64,000 bases of DNA, taken from NCBI GenBank assembly GCA_039810085.1, contig JBDHWG010000014.1, forward strand, positions 62,001 through 126,000, read 5' to 3'. The notes beneath the pieces were generated by a model. That model saw only the letters and a list, made by a program, of their open reading frames with translations, had not been told where the DNA came from and searched no databases. Numbering within the stretch: position 1 is the first letter of the stretch; every line of letters begins with the position of its first letter. A program made the translations under genes and the position numbers. This stretch comes from JBDHWG01 sp039810085 (GTDB taxonomy: Bacteria; Chloroflexota; Anaerolineae; Epilineales; JAHCIE01). Below are positions 42,001 to 49,663 of this stretch, piece by piece.

Positions 42001-43366
42001 CCGGAATGCCGTTCGTCACGCGCACAACGCGCCGCCGCCCGGCCTCTGTCTCGACGCCGTTGCAGCTCGCCACAACCAGCGCGCCGAGCATGTACACCCG
42101 GTCGTGCAGGTAGTCGTGCTGCGCGTCCAGGTAGACGCGCACCAGGTTGGGGTTGTGCGTGGCGTCGCTGTAGGGCAGCGAGGTGTAGCCCTTGCCGGGA
42201 ATGGAGGGGATGGACGTGATAGCGTCGCCCTTGTGGCGGCGGCAGCTCCGTGCCCGCAAGATGAGTTCATCCAGGCGCGGCCCGACCGGCCACGTCGCCG
42301 CCAGCTCCCGCGCCTGCCGCTCGCGCCCTGGCGCCGGTGTAAGTCTCGCCTGGCGCTCGCCCGTCTCTTCCGGCAGGTGCAGCTCCTTCAGAGTCGCCAG
42401 GTCACGAATGCTGCGCACGCCCGCCTTGTGGAGCGCGCCCTTCTCCCCCGCCGTCAGGTACGGCAGCAGCGACAGGTCGTCCTGCTGCGCCGTCCACTTC
42501 ATGCAGAACTCGTTGAACAGGCAGCCGTCGCACTTGTAGCCCAGGCTGTAGGGGATGTCCTCGAAGCGCATGTGGGCGATTTGCTCGGCGCGCGAGTCGG
42601 GCCCCGTCACCAGGTCGCGCACGGCCTCCAGGTAAGTCTCGGCGTCCTCCACCGTCTCCAGGAACGCATCGGTCACGCCCAGCAGCGTCTCGGCGGCAGC
42701 GCTGTGCTCGGCCAACAGCGCCTCAGCCTCCGCGTCGGGTTGCGCCTCGTCACCGCCATCCGGCGTCGGCTTGCCGCGATACAGGATGCCCATGCCGAGG
42801 CTCGCGTATGGCACGCCCGCATCGCCGAGCAAGTGCGCGAGCATCGTGTGGTAGAACGCCACCTGCAGGCGGTGCTCCATGCGGGCGGCGGTCGAGCTTT
42901 TCATGTCGGCGATAAAGAGGTGGAGGCCGTCGTCCGCGTCGCGCTCCATGCGGAGCAAATCCACGTCGCCGCGCAACTCCCAGCCGTCCACGGTCACATC
43001 GAGGCGCGGCTGGAATAGGACGATGCGCTCGCCCCTGAGCAGGTTTTTGGCCTCTTCAATCACGCGCGCGTTATCGGGTAGGCGGCTGCCGGAGCCTGCG
43101 GCGACCTGGGCCAGGTGGAGCGTCCTGAAGCGGCGCGCAACCGCCGCCTCGACGCGGCTCTCGAAGGCGCGGCCGGATTGCGTGAGCAGCGGCGTCATCG
43201 CCTGGGGCGCGACGTCGTACGCGCGCATGAAGTTGCGCCCACCGGCGCGCTCGGCCATCTGGAAGCGCAGATAGCGAGCGCACTGCTCCAGGCGGATGAA
43301 CTGGGAGATATCGGTGGGTGAGAGGCGGCGGGCCGCCGGGGCGGGCGGGATGACCGGGGCGCTCAT
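39029..43366 (-). CDS. TM0106-type RecB-like nuclease fused to SF1 helicase (Dna2-like)
   Basis: This very large protein (1445 residues) combines a RecB-type nuclease at the N-terminus and an SF1B helicase at the C-terminus. The nuclease has RGDVDLLRME and FIADMKSST (D and D-x-K) and Fe-S-type cysteines at LEQCARYL and YKCDGCLFNEFC. The middle (about 360-720) looks like a second RNase H/exonuclease-like domain (VRVYLDAQHDYLHDRVYMLG). The helicase motifs are VQGPPGTGKSYST (about residue 990), LVLDEASQINLPEAL and VVGDHRQMPP, then DTVERFQGGEREVIL and VAISRAKRKMILVAS. Dna2 and relatives process replication and break ends. A role in repair or phage defence is plausible but not shown. No clear ribosome site. 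Confidence 0.82.
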   Translation of the reverse strand: MSAPVIPPAPAARRLSPTDISQFIRLEQCARYLRFQMAERAGGRNFMRAYDVAPQAMTPLLTQSGRAFESRVEAAVARRFRTLHLAQVAAGSGSRLPDNARVIEEAKNLLRGERIVLFQPRLDVTVDGWELRGDVDLLRMERDADDGLHLFIADMKSSTAARMEHRLQVAFYHTMLAHLLGDAGVPYASLGMGILYRGKPTPDGGDEAQPDAEAEALLAEHSAAAETLLGVTDAFLETVEDAETYLEAVRDLVTGPDSRAEQIAHMRFEDIPYSLGYKCDGCLFNEFCMKWTAQQDDLSLLPYLTAGEKGALHKAGVRSIRDLATLKELHLPEETGERQARLTPAPGRERQARELAATWPVGPRLDELILRARSCRRHKGDAITSIPSIPGKGYTSLPYSDATHNPNLVRVYLDAQHDYLHDRVYMLGALVVASCNGVETEAGRRRVVRVTNGIPDSSAAEEALFVGWIQATVAALVDAAAPDENGEKRAPIHLIFYNRFAQRVLLDGLARHARQVFGATPLYDFVTQIAAFDSPIVSFLDEEIRERRNYPMVCQSLQSVSAYLGFAWNEPLPYRKLFNTRLFDSQGKLDLDDGPAEGVWYTRRARYNSQIPLEYAYGAWGELEPPASGKADDLAPYRATTPDLLVGFEGRRLDAMEYLGHQFKGNPLTTKTTFALPDLTQFEGKARSLAHALEEFVTIERHVELADWKAARYFRPERRVLLGETLLARYCEADQEPGTAARVRENARRLALAEEYKAASPDGKLTAEQRKETELDQDGLVVRLRLVVDGADCDLDAALAMSTVKPGDTLILYPRTVTVTQADGSQDEITPTSKQLLYGPRVTLARLNVERDPSGRARAATAEISLANGWFNANTAPYVFGSFARPLLDGGLYTLDTDMNSYSAYWDSKVVGALVACEDSGQPTQSVLYERLKAPASAQVAWPAEAAARQARFLVGLEALRQAQGQAGFEESKREYIGACGDTPILLVQGPPGTGKSYSTAYALLARLQGAMAAGQAYRVVVSCKTHAAIDVLLEKIAAAQRELAACRAEMPDLFARYFDARLLDTPIYRVDPRDTSPQGVINLPKGEDNRNRATFAGQRWAILGATPGAIYKMAKTGKTLFSRACAGCLVLDEASQINLPEALRASLLLEPTGHLIVVGDHRQMPPIVKHDWDGELRRTFQAYRAYESLFLTLLRLNPRMIKFAQSFRLHHDMAEFLRQEIYRHDGIPYFSQRDDILPPRATGDSFVDAVLSPSHPLVVVVHDEADSQTRNGFEQALVTPVVLALANRTGYALDAEHGMGVVVPHRAQRAALQEALPELNVYDATGNLRLSAVDTVERFQGGEREVILVSATESQPEYLLAAGTFLLDPRRLTVAISRAKRKMILVASRSVFTLFNPDEEVFANAQLWKGLLRRTCTQKLWDGERDGRHVEVWGNPPIPISRSR

Positions 43367-43479
43367 CGTCGCGGCGTAACCATTCTAGCCGGCAGTCCTC
43401 TGCCGGGAAGACCATTGTACGCCGGAGCGTAGAGACGGTCAAGCCAAAGCCAATAAAGTGACCACAGCAACGCCAAACC

Positions 43480-43592
43480 GTCGTTGCGAGGAGGGACGAC
43501 GAAGCAACCTCGCGGCGGGTATAGCCAGGCTCTAGCGGCCTAGACCGTCTGTCGCAAGGGCGGGGGATTGCTTCGCTCACGCTCGCAATGAC
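43480..43592. repeat. Palindromic repeat, family A, diverged copy
   Basis: It runs from GTCGTTGCGAGGAGGGACGA to GCTCGCAATGAC, with GACCGTCTGTCGCAAGGGCG in the loop as in the 9739-9975 copies. Confidence 0.8.
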
Positions 43593-43678
43593 AGCCCTTG
43601 CGTCTCTGCGTTGACATGCTTTCTTTGCAAAACTCCCGGATCGTGTGACGGCGTGCGCCGACACAAGAAACTTCCGAA

Positions 43679-43744
43679 TGTCACCCCGACGTAGGAGGGG
43701 TCTGGACTGCCGCAGTCCAGATGCCTCGTCCCTCGGCATGACAG
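43679..43744. repeat. Palindromic repeat, family B, copy
   Basis: TGTCACCCCGACGTAGGAGG and CCTCGTCCCTCGGCATGACA are paired arms, with GTCTGGACTGC and GCAGTCCAGATG forming the inner stem. Confidence 0.75.
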
Positions 43745-43774
43745 CGTGAAGTTTCGAGGAGGGTATGATGAGCT

Positions 43775-46000
43775 TTATTCGCTCTCACCTCGCGCTGGCG
43801 TGGCCGGCGCACTGGTCGTCTCGCTCTCCCCGCTGGCGTCGTGGGCGAGGACGAGCTGGTAGGCATACTCGACGATGCCGCGGCGGATGCACGTCTCGGC
43901 TTCGCGCAGCTTGTCCCGCAGGATGATGTTCTCCGGCTCGGCGTGGCGCACCGCCTGGCGAAGCTGCCCCAGCAGGTCGATGGTCTTCTGCAAGCCCTGG
44001 ATGATGTCGCCCTCGGCCATCCCCACCAGCGCGGCGGCCTGGGGGAGCGGCGCGCCCTGCGCCCACAGCAGCGCGGGCCCGGCGAACGACTCCGACAGGA
44101 ACGTCGAGACGCCGACCTCGGCGGTTGCCTCGGCCTGCAAGACCTCGCTGTGGATGTCGAACACCGTCCGCCGCGTCCGCGCCAGGGACGTCGTCCAGGG
44201 CACGTCCGGCGTCGTTAGCAGCTCGCGGTCGAACGCGAACCACGACACGGCCTCGGCCACCTCGTCCGGCGGGAGGTCGTCCAGGACGTGCCGCCGCAGC
44301 ACCTCGGCCAGCGTCAGCGAGTTGGTGTCGAAGATGCGCGCCAGCCACTTCGCCCGCTCCGTCAGCCGGTTGTGAATGAAGTAGCCGAACTGGGCAAGCA
44401 CCCCCTCCAGGCGGCGCACGAAGCGCCGCGCCCCCCGCCGCGCACGGTAGCCTGCCTGGTCGATCTCGCCGTCCAGGTCCTCCATGCGACTCAGGAGACG
44501 CCGCGCCCGCGCCTCCTCGTAGTCCGGCCGCAGCTTGAGCTGCTCGACGCGCTGGGCCACCTTGAAGCGCTGCACCGCCGCGTCCAGCATATCGTCGTCG
44601 CGCTGGAAGCGCTTGAGCGAGGCCGCCGTCAGGTCCACCATCAGCCGGTCGCCGATATCCTCCTGCCAGAGATTGACCAGGGCGTTGTAGCCCGGCGCGA
44701 ACGCCGACTCCAGCGGCAGCAACTCCGCCGTCGCCAGATCGGCCATGCGCTGGGCCGAGACCAGGGGCGAGTACGGGATGACGACGGTGCCGAGGGTGTC
44801 CAGGCCGCGCCGCCCGGCGCGCCCGGCCATCTGCCGCAATTCGTTGGGTAGGAGCATGCGCCGCCGCTCGCCGTCGTACTTCGACGCTTCGCCGATGACG
44901 ACGGTGCGCGCCGGCATGTTCACGCCCAGCGCCAGAGTGTCCGTGGCGAAGACGGCGCGCAGGCGGTTGGCAGCGAACTGTTCCTCGACGAACACTTTTA
45001 GAATGGGCAGGATGCCGGCGTGGTGGAACGCGACGCCGAAAGGCAGCAGCGCCCGCAGGTCGGCCACCTGCTTGATGGAGCGGTCGGCCTTGTCCAGCAC
45101 GGAGATGCGCTCGTCGAACTGCGCGACGATTTCGTCGGCGTGGGGCACGCGGGGCAGCGTCTTGCACGTCGCCGCCGCGTCCTCCACCAGCTTGCGCGAG
45201 AACAGGAAGTATAGCGCGGGGAGGCGGTCCATCTCGGCCAGGGTGTTGATGATTTCCAGCGGCGTCGGAATAGGGTGGGGCTTGCCGTGGCCCTCCGTGC
45301 CGTTGGCGCGCGGCGCCCACCCGCCGCGCTGGCTGCGCGCCAGCTCGCCGCCGATGCGCTCGCGCAGGCGGATCTTGCCCTCGCTGCTCACCAGGAGCTT
45401 CATCTCGTCGTCCACGAAGTACACGAACTCCAGCGGCACGACGCGGTGCTCGCTCTGCACCAGGGCCATGTCGCCGCGCAGCGCCGACAGCCACGCCGCG
45501 ATCTCCAGGGCGTTGGGGACGGTGGCCGATAGGCACACCATGCACACCGACTGCGGCGCAAGGATGATAGCCTCCTCCCACGCCGTGCCGCGCTCCGGGT
45601 CGGCCAGGTAATGCACCTCGTCGAAGATGACGTAGGCGATGTCCGTCTCGTCGCCCTGTAGGAGCATGTTGCGGTAGACCTCGGTGGTCATGACCACGAG
45701 GGGCGCGGTCGGGTTTTCCACCAGGTCGCCGGTCATCAGGCCCACGCGCTCGACGCCATACTGGGCGCGGAAGTCGCGGAACTTCTGGTTGGAGAGCGCC
45801 TTCAGCGGCGTGGTGTAGACGACGCGGCGGTTCGCGCTCAGCCCGGCCCACACGGCGTACTCGGCGACGACGGTCTTGCCCGTGCCCGTCGGCGCCGCGA
45901 CGAATACCGACTGGTCGTGGGCGAGATGCTGGATGGCCTCGCGCTGGAACGGGTCCAGCGGGAACGGGTAGCGCCTTTCAAACTCCTCGACAGGGTTCAT
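43775..46000 (-). CDS. Ski2/Mtr4-like DEAD-box helicase
   Basis: The 741-residue superfamily 2 helicase has an N-terminal Q-like motif (RRYPFPLDPFQREAI), the P-loop APTGTGKT (36-43), TTPLKALSNQKF, motif II DEVHYL, motif III SATVPNALEIAAWL and motif VI QMAGRAGRRGLDTLG. The C-terminal third corresponds to the DSHCT/rRNA-processing-arch region of Ski2/Mtr4/HelY proteins. Bacterial members unwind RNA or DNA in decay or repair; which applies here is unknown. GAGGAAAGC precedes the ATG. It and the nuclease-helicase lie on the same strand but are separated by a repeat cluster. Confidence 0.87.
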   Translation of the reverse strand: MNPVEEFERRYPFPLDPFQREAIQHLAHDQSVFVAAPTGTGKTVVAEYAVWAGLSANRRVVYTTPLKALSNQKFRDFRAQYGVERVGLMTGDLVENPTAPLVVMTTEVYRNMLLQGDETDIAYVIFDEVHYLADPERGTAWEEAIILAPQSVCMVCLSATVPNALEIAAWLSALRGDMALVQSEHRVVPLEFVYFVDDEMKLLVSSEGKIRLRERIGGELARSQRGGWAPRANGTEGHGKPHPIPTPLEIINTLAEMDRLPALYFLFSRKLVEDAAATCKTLPRVPHADEIVAQFDERISVLDKADRSIKQVADLRALLPFGVAFHHAGILPILKVFVEEQFAANRLRAVFATDTLALGVNMPARTVVIGEASKYDGERRRMLLPNELRQMAGRAGRRGLDTLGTVVIPYSPLVSAQRMADLATAELLPLESAFAPGYNALVNLWQEDIGDRLMVDLTAASLKRFQRDDDMLDAAVQRFKVAQRVEQLKLRPDYEEARARRLLSRMEDLDGEIDQAGYRARRGARRFVRRLEGVLAQFGYFIHNRLTERAKWLARIFDTNSLTLAEVLRRHVLDDLPPDEVAEAVSWFAFDRELLTTPDVPWTTSLARTRRTVFDIHSEVLQAEATAEVGVSTFLSESFAGPALLWAQGAPLPQAAALVGMAEGDIIQGLQKTIDLLGQLRQAVRHAEPENIILRDKLREAETCIRRGIVEYAYQLVLAHDASGESETTSAPATPARGESE

Positions 46001-46022
46001 GCTTTCCTCAACAAAGCCTAAC

Positions 46023-46087
46023 TGTCACTCTGAGCGGAGCGAAGAGTCCCTCGACACGCCGGGATGCTTCGTTTCACTCAGCATGAC
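46023..46087. repeat. Palindromic repeat, family C (TGTCATGCTGAG)
   Basis: TGTCACTCTGAGCGGAGCGA and GTTTCACTCAGCATGACG are the arms. A second copy is at 51676-51742. Confidence 0.75.
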
Positions 46088-46096
46088 GACATGGTG

Positions 46097-46528
46097 TCAT
46101 TCGCCTAGAATCTGCACCAACACCTCGCGACTCAGAGGGCCGTCGTACTCGGCGAAGTACACCCGCTGCCGCCCGCCCTTGACCAGCTTGCCCTCCGCAA
46201 TCGGGAACATGGCGAAGTAGCCGCTGAGAATGCTGCGCAGGTGGGCGTGGGCGTTGAAGCCCAGGCGACCGTCGAAGTCCAGATAGCGGTTGTGCCAGTA
46301 CTCGCCCTCTTCCGGCGCGAGCCGCGCCAGGTGCGCCAGCACGTCGCGCTCCAGGCACTCGATGCCCTCGGTGACAACGACGCCGGCCGAGGTGTGCAGG
46401 TTGATGATGTTGACCAGGCCGTTGGTCACGCCACTCGCCGCGACGGCATTCTCCACCAGGGGCGTCACGTCGATCAGCTCTTGCTCGCGGCGGCTCTGCA
46501 CCGTCAGTTTCTCCAGTTTGATGATCAT
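46097..46528 (-). CDS. YjbQ/UPF0047-family protein
   Basis: The 143-residue protein belongs to the YjbQ (UPF0047) family, some members of which have weak thiamine-phosphate synthase activity. Family motifs are VNIINLHTSAGVVVTEG and the metal-site stretch HAHAHLRSILSGYF. The ATG at 46528 overlaps the stop of the upstream amidohydrolase by 4 bases, giving coupled translation, and GGGGAG lies upstream. The longer ORF is a shadow. Confidence 0.88.
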   Translation of the reverse strand: MIIKLEKLTVQSRREQELIDVTPLVENAVAASGVTNGLVNIINLHTSAGVVVTEGIECLERDVLAHLARLAPEEGEYWHNRYLDFDGRLGFNAHAHLRSILSGYFAMFPIAEGKLVKGGRQRVYFAEYDGPLSREVLVQILGE

Positions 46529-47376
46529 GCCGGACGCTCCCCTAAAAGTTTCTCTGCATTCTCCTGGAAGACCAAATGCTGACAGTCCTCGCTCAGCCCC
46601 AGCTTCTTGACGGCGTGTACCATGTTCTTGATCTCGACGCGCGGGTAGTTGGAGCCGAAGACGACCTGGTGGCGCAGGCTGCGCTCGAACACCGTCAGCG
46701 GGACTTGCTTCGACATCATGAAGGCGATGAAGTCCCACGGGTTATCAAAGTACAGCGCCGCCGTATCCAGATAGATGTTGGGGTACTTCAGCGCCAGCAT
46801 CACGCTGTCCAGCACCCACGGCCAGCCCATGTGGGCGATGACGATGTTGAGCTTCGGGAAATCGTAGGCCACGTCCTCCAGGAACAACGGCTGTGCCCAG
46901 CTCGCCTTCGCCTTCGGCTCCCAGCTCATCCCGCAGTGGATGACGACGGGGATGCCGAGGTCCTGCGCCACCGCGTAGATCGGGTACGCCTTCTCCCGGT
47001 CGTGCGGGAAGAACTCCTGCGTCGGCGGCGAGAGTTTCAGGCCGCGCAACCCCAGGCCGCGAATCGCCGCCTCCAGCTCTTGCGGCGCGTTCGGGTTGTG
47101 CGGGTCCACGCTGGCGAAGCCGATGAGACGGTCGCTCATGGCGCACAGCTCGGCCACCTGCTCGTTGGAGTAGAGCTTGACGCCCCGCGCTGTTGTCGCG
47201 TCGATGGGCAGAATCACCGCCCGACGGATGCCCGCCACGTCCATCTGCAAGTGGAACGTCTCCAACGGCTGCATCCGGTTTCCAATGTAGAACACGTCGC
47301 GTGCCACCGCCAGCAGCTCCGGATGGCGGTCGGCCATCTCCTGGACGAGCATCGGGTGGGTATGGAAGTCAATCAT
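46525..47376 (-). CDS. Amidohydrolase 2 family metal-dependent hydrolase
   Basis: The 283-residue TIM-barrel enzyme starts MIDFHTHPM (HxH metal site), then VVIHCGMSW and IVIAHMGWPW with further histidines, and FGSNYPRVE near the end. Relatives decarboxylate or hydrolyse cyclic and acidic compounds such as 4-sulfomuconolactone or 2-amino-3-carboxymuconate semialdehyde; substrate unknown. It overlaps the YjbQ gene and lies 12 bases downstream of the SIS gene, so a three-gene operon with a carbohydrate enzyme is likely. Confidence 0.83.
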   Translation of the reverse strand: MIDFHTHPMLVQEMADRHPELLAVARDVFYIGNRMQPLETFHLQMDVAGIRRAVILPIDATTARGVKLYSNEQVAELCAMSDRLIGFASVDPHNPNAPQELEAAIRGLGLRGLKLSPPTQEFFPHDREKAYPIYAVAQDLGIPVVIHCGMSWEPKAKASWAQPLFLEDVAYDFPKLNIVIAHMGWPWVLDSVMLALKYPNIYLDTAALYFDNPWDFIAFMMSKQVPLTVFERSLRHQVVFGSNYPRVEIKNMVHAVKKLGLSEDCQHLVFQENAEKLLGERPA

Positions 47377-47388
47377 GGGTCACTTTCC

Positions 47389-48435
47389 TTAGAGGCGCAC
47401 GACAGCGTCGAGGTTGGTCGGGCGGTCGGGGTCCAGGCCCTTCGCCATCGCCCGGTAGTAGGCCAGCAGTTGCAGGATGGGCAGGTACAGCGGCGCGCGG
47501 GCGACGGCGTCCATGCCCGACTTTAGCTCCACGGCGTAGTCGGCCGGCAGCCCTTCGACGCGCTCGGCGATGGTCAGCACTTTCGCGCCCAGGTCGCGCA
47601 TCTCGTGCAGCACGGCCGCCTCCTGCTCCCGCGCTGCGTCGCCCACCAGCCCAACGACGAGCATGTCAGGGCCGACGACGGACTTCGGCCCGTGGCGGAA
47701 CTCCATGAAGTGGAACGCCTCGGACGGCGAGAGGGACATCTCCTTCATCTTGAGCATCGCCTCGTTCGCCAGCCCGTAGTTCGCGCCCGAACCGAGGAAC
47801 ACGAAGCGCCCGATAGCCTCGTTCTCGCCGAGCCAGCGCGCTAGCGGTTCGTAGGCCGGGATGACGGCGTTGACCACGTCCGGCAGCCCCGCCAGCCGCT
47901 CCAGGTCACGCCAGCCGCCCGCCAGCCCGGCCAGCGCCTGCGTCAGCACGAGCATGCTGGTGAACGAGCGCGTCTGCGCGACGCTCTCCTCTTCGGCCTC
48001 CACCGTCATGAGCGAGAGGGGCGCGAGGCGGCCCAGGCTGCTCTTCGGATAACAGCCGACGCTCAGCCAGTCGCCCTCGGTGCGCTTCTGGTATGTCTCG
48101 ACGGCGCGCAGGGTCTCCGTCGTCTCGCCGGAGCGGGAGACGGCGACGAGGAGGGCGGGCGCGGGACGGGCGAGGGCCAGGTCGGGGAACAGCCATACCT
48201 CCGACGAGGGCAGCCCAACGGCGCGGCAGCCCGTCCACGCGCGCCAGATCGCCGCCGCCGACTGCGACAGGTAGTACGTCGAGCCGCAGCCGATGAACAG
48301 CGTGTCGCCCCGCGACGGGTCCAAGGCTTTGGTCAGTTCAGGGGCATGGGCCGCCGCCACTGCCAGGCTCGCTGCCCACGCCTCCCCCTGCCCGACGATT
48401 TCTTTATACGTATGGTGTCCAGGCATTACTTCCAT
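47389..48435 (-). CDS. SIS-domain sugar isomerase/deaminase (AgaS/GlmS isomerase type)
   Basis: The 348-residue protein has two SIS domains: DTLFIGCGSTYYLSQSAAAI, VAVSRSGETTETLRAV (phosphosugar loop) and RFVFLGSGANYGLANEAML, AFHFMEFRHGPKSVV. This matches the isomerase half of GlmS and AgaS/FrlB-type enzymes that act on amino-sugar 6-phosphates. The glutaminase half of GlmS is absent, so ammonia release (deaminase) rather than synthesis is likely. GGAGGT lies 8 bases before the ATG. It stands next to a ROK kinase and GH20 hexosaminidase, which supports an amino-sugar route. Confidence 0.85.
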   Translation of the reverse strand: MEVMPGHHTYKEIVGQGEAWAASLAVAAAHAPELTKALDPSRGDTLFIGCGSTYYLSQSAAAIWRAWTGCRAVGLPSSEVWLFPDLALARPAPALLVAVSRSGETTETLRAVETYQKRTEGDWLSVGCYPKSSLGRLAPLSLMTVEAEEESVAQTRSFTSMLVLTQALAGLAGGWRDLERLAGLPDVVNAVIPAYEPLARWLGENEAIGRFVFLGSGANYGLANEAMLKMKEMSLSPSEAFHFMEFRHGPKSVVGPDMLVVGLVGDAAREQEAAVLHEMRDLGAKVLTIAERVEGLPADYAVELKSGMDAVARAPLYLPILQLLAYYRAMAKGLDPDRPTNLDAVVRL

Positions 48436-48467
48436 ATTCGATAACCTCCAATTTCTGGTATTCCACC

Positions 48468-48535
48468 GCTGTCACCCCGACGAAGGAGGGGTCTGGACTG
48501 GGGCGGCCCAGATGCCTCCTCCGTCGGCATGACAG
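48468..48535. repeat. Palindromic repeat, family B, copy
   Basis: GCTGTCACCCCGACGAAGGA and TCCTCCGTCGGCATGACAGC are paired arms, with GTCTGGACTG in the loop. A right half of family A follows at 48556-48602. Confidence 0.75.
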
Positions 48536-48609
48536 CAGACGTGTTCGCGCCAGCCTGTCCATCGCCAGGGCGGGGGATTGCTTCGCGTTCGCTCGCAATG
48601 ACCGGACCC

Positions 48610-49611
48610 TCAACTTGACGCGACAAGCGCCGCCGCGCCAAGGATTGCCACGTCCGTGCCCAGCGCCGTGAGGCGCACCTTCTCCGGCGCGTACATCTCG
48701 GCGAACGTCGTCGATACGGCGGCGCGCTCGGCGAGGCTGCGGTAGATGGGCGCGGCGAGGGCATCACCGACGGCGGTCAGGCCGCCGCCCAGGACGACGA
48801 GTTGCGGGTCGAAGAACATGATGAGCTGCTGGATTGCCTCGGCCAGCGTCGCGCCGGTCGTATCGACAATCCCTTGCGCGACGGCGTCGCCCGCCGCAGC
48901 CGCCTCGAACACCATGCGCGTCGTCACCGCGCCGCCCGCGTCCGCCGCCATTTCGCCCAGCATCGTCGCCGCCCATGCGTCGACGGCTGCCTGCCCAAGC
49001 GCCGCGATACCTGGCCCCGACGCAATGGCTTCCAGGCAGCCGCGCGCCCCGCACTTGCACACGGGGCCTTGCGGGTCGAACACCGTGTGGCCGATCTCGC
49101 CCGCCAGCCCGCTCACCCCCCGATACAGCTTGCCGTCCAGCACCAGGCGTGCCGCAATCCCCGTGCCGAGGCTGAGGTAGACCATCGATGCCAGGCCCCG
49201 GCCCGCGCCGTAGTGGCTCTCGCCCAAGGCCGCCGCGCCGACGTCGTTCTCCACGGCGCACGGCAGGCCCAGCGCGTCGGACAGGTACGCCACAACGGGC
49301 GCATCATGCCAGCCGACGTTCACCGAGTACACGCCCAGGCCCCGCGCCGGATCCACTTTACCCGGCACGCCCAGACCGACGGCGGTGATGTCGGACAGAG
49401 CGACCCCGGCAGCGGCGATTGTCGCGCGAATTGTGTCGGCGACACCGCGCAGGGTTTGATGGGCGCCGCCAAGCTGCGTCGCCGTCTGAGTGCGCCCGAA
49501 CAGGCGGCCTTGGGCGTCCACGACGGCCGCTGCCGTCTTCGTGCCTCCCACATCCACGCCGACGACGAGCGGCGGCCGGGATCGAGCATCGCCCGTGATT
49601 ATTTCCGTCAC
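48610..49611 (-). CDS. ROK-family sugar kinase
   Basis: The 333-residue kinase phosphorylates a hexose or N-acetylhexosamine with ATP. Features are VGVDVGGTKTAAAVVD, VENDVGAAALGE (catalytic Asp in the ND motif), LSLGTGIAARLVL and the zinc motif GHTVF...CKCGARGCLEAIASG. No DNA-binding domain is present, so it is a kinase, not a NagC/XylR repressor. The GTG at 49611 has AGGAGG upstream. It is divergent from the GH20 gene across 52 bases. Confidence 0.9.
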   Translation of the reverse strand: MTEIITGDARSRPPLVVGVDVGGTKTAAAVVDAQGRLFGRTQTATQLGGAHQTLRGVADTIRATIAAAGVALSDITAVGLGVPGKVDPARGLGVYSVNVGWHDAPVVAYLSDALGLPCAVENDVGAAALGESHYGAGRGLASMVYLSLGTGIAARLVLDGKLYRGVSGLAGEIGHTVFDPQGPVCKCGARGCLEAIASGPGIAALGQAAVDAWAATMLGEMAADAGGAVTTRMVFEAAAAGDAVAQGIVDTTGATLAEAIQQLIMFFDPQLVVLGGGLTAVGDALAAPIYRSLAERAAVSTTFAEMYAPEKVRLTALGTDVAILGAAALVASS

Positions 49612-49663
49612 GCGGCAATTCCTCCTACAATAACATCACCAACTCACAATGGAGTGACTCCCC

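Larger units (their letters stand above)
43367..43774. other. 408-bp gap filled by repeats
   Basis: Two repeat families account for most of it: family A at 43480-43592 and family B at 43679-43744, with a family D fragment (43594-43614). No gene or promoter is convincing. Confidence 0.7.
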
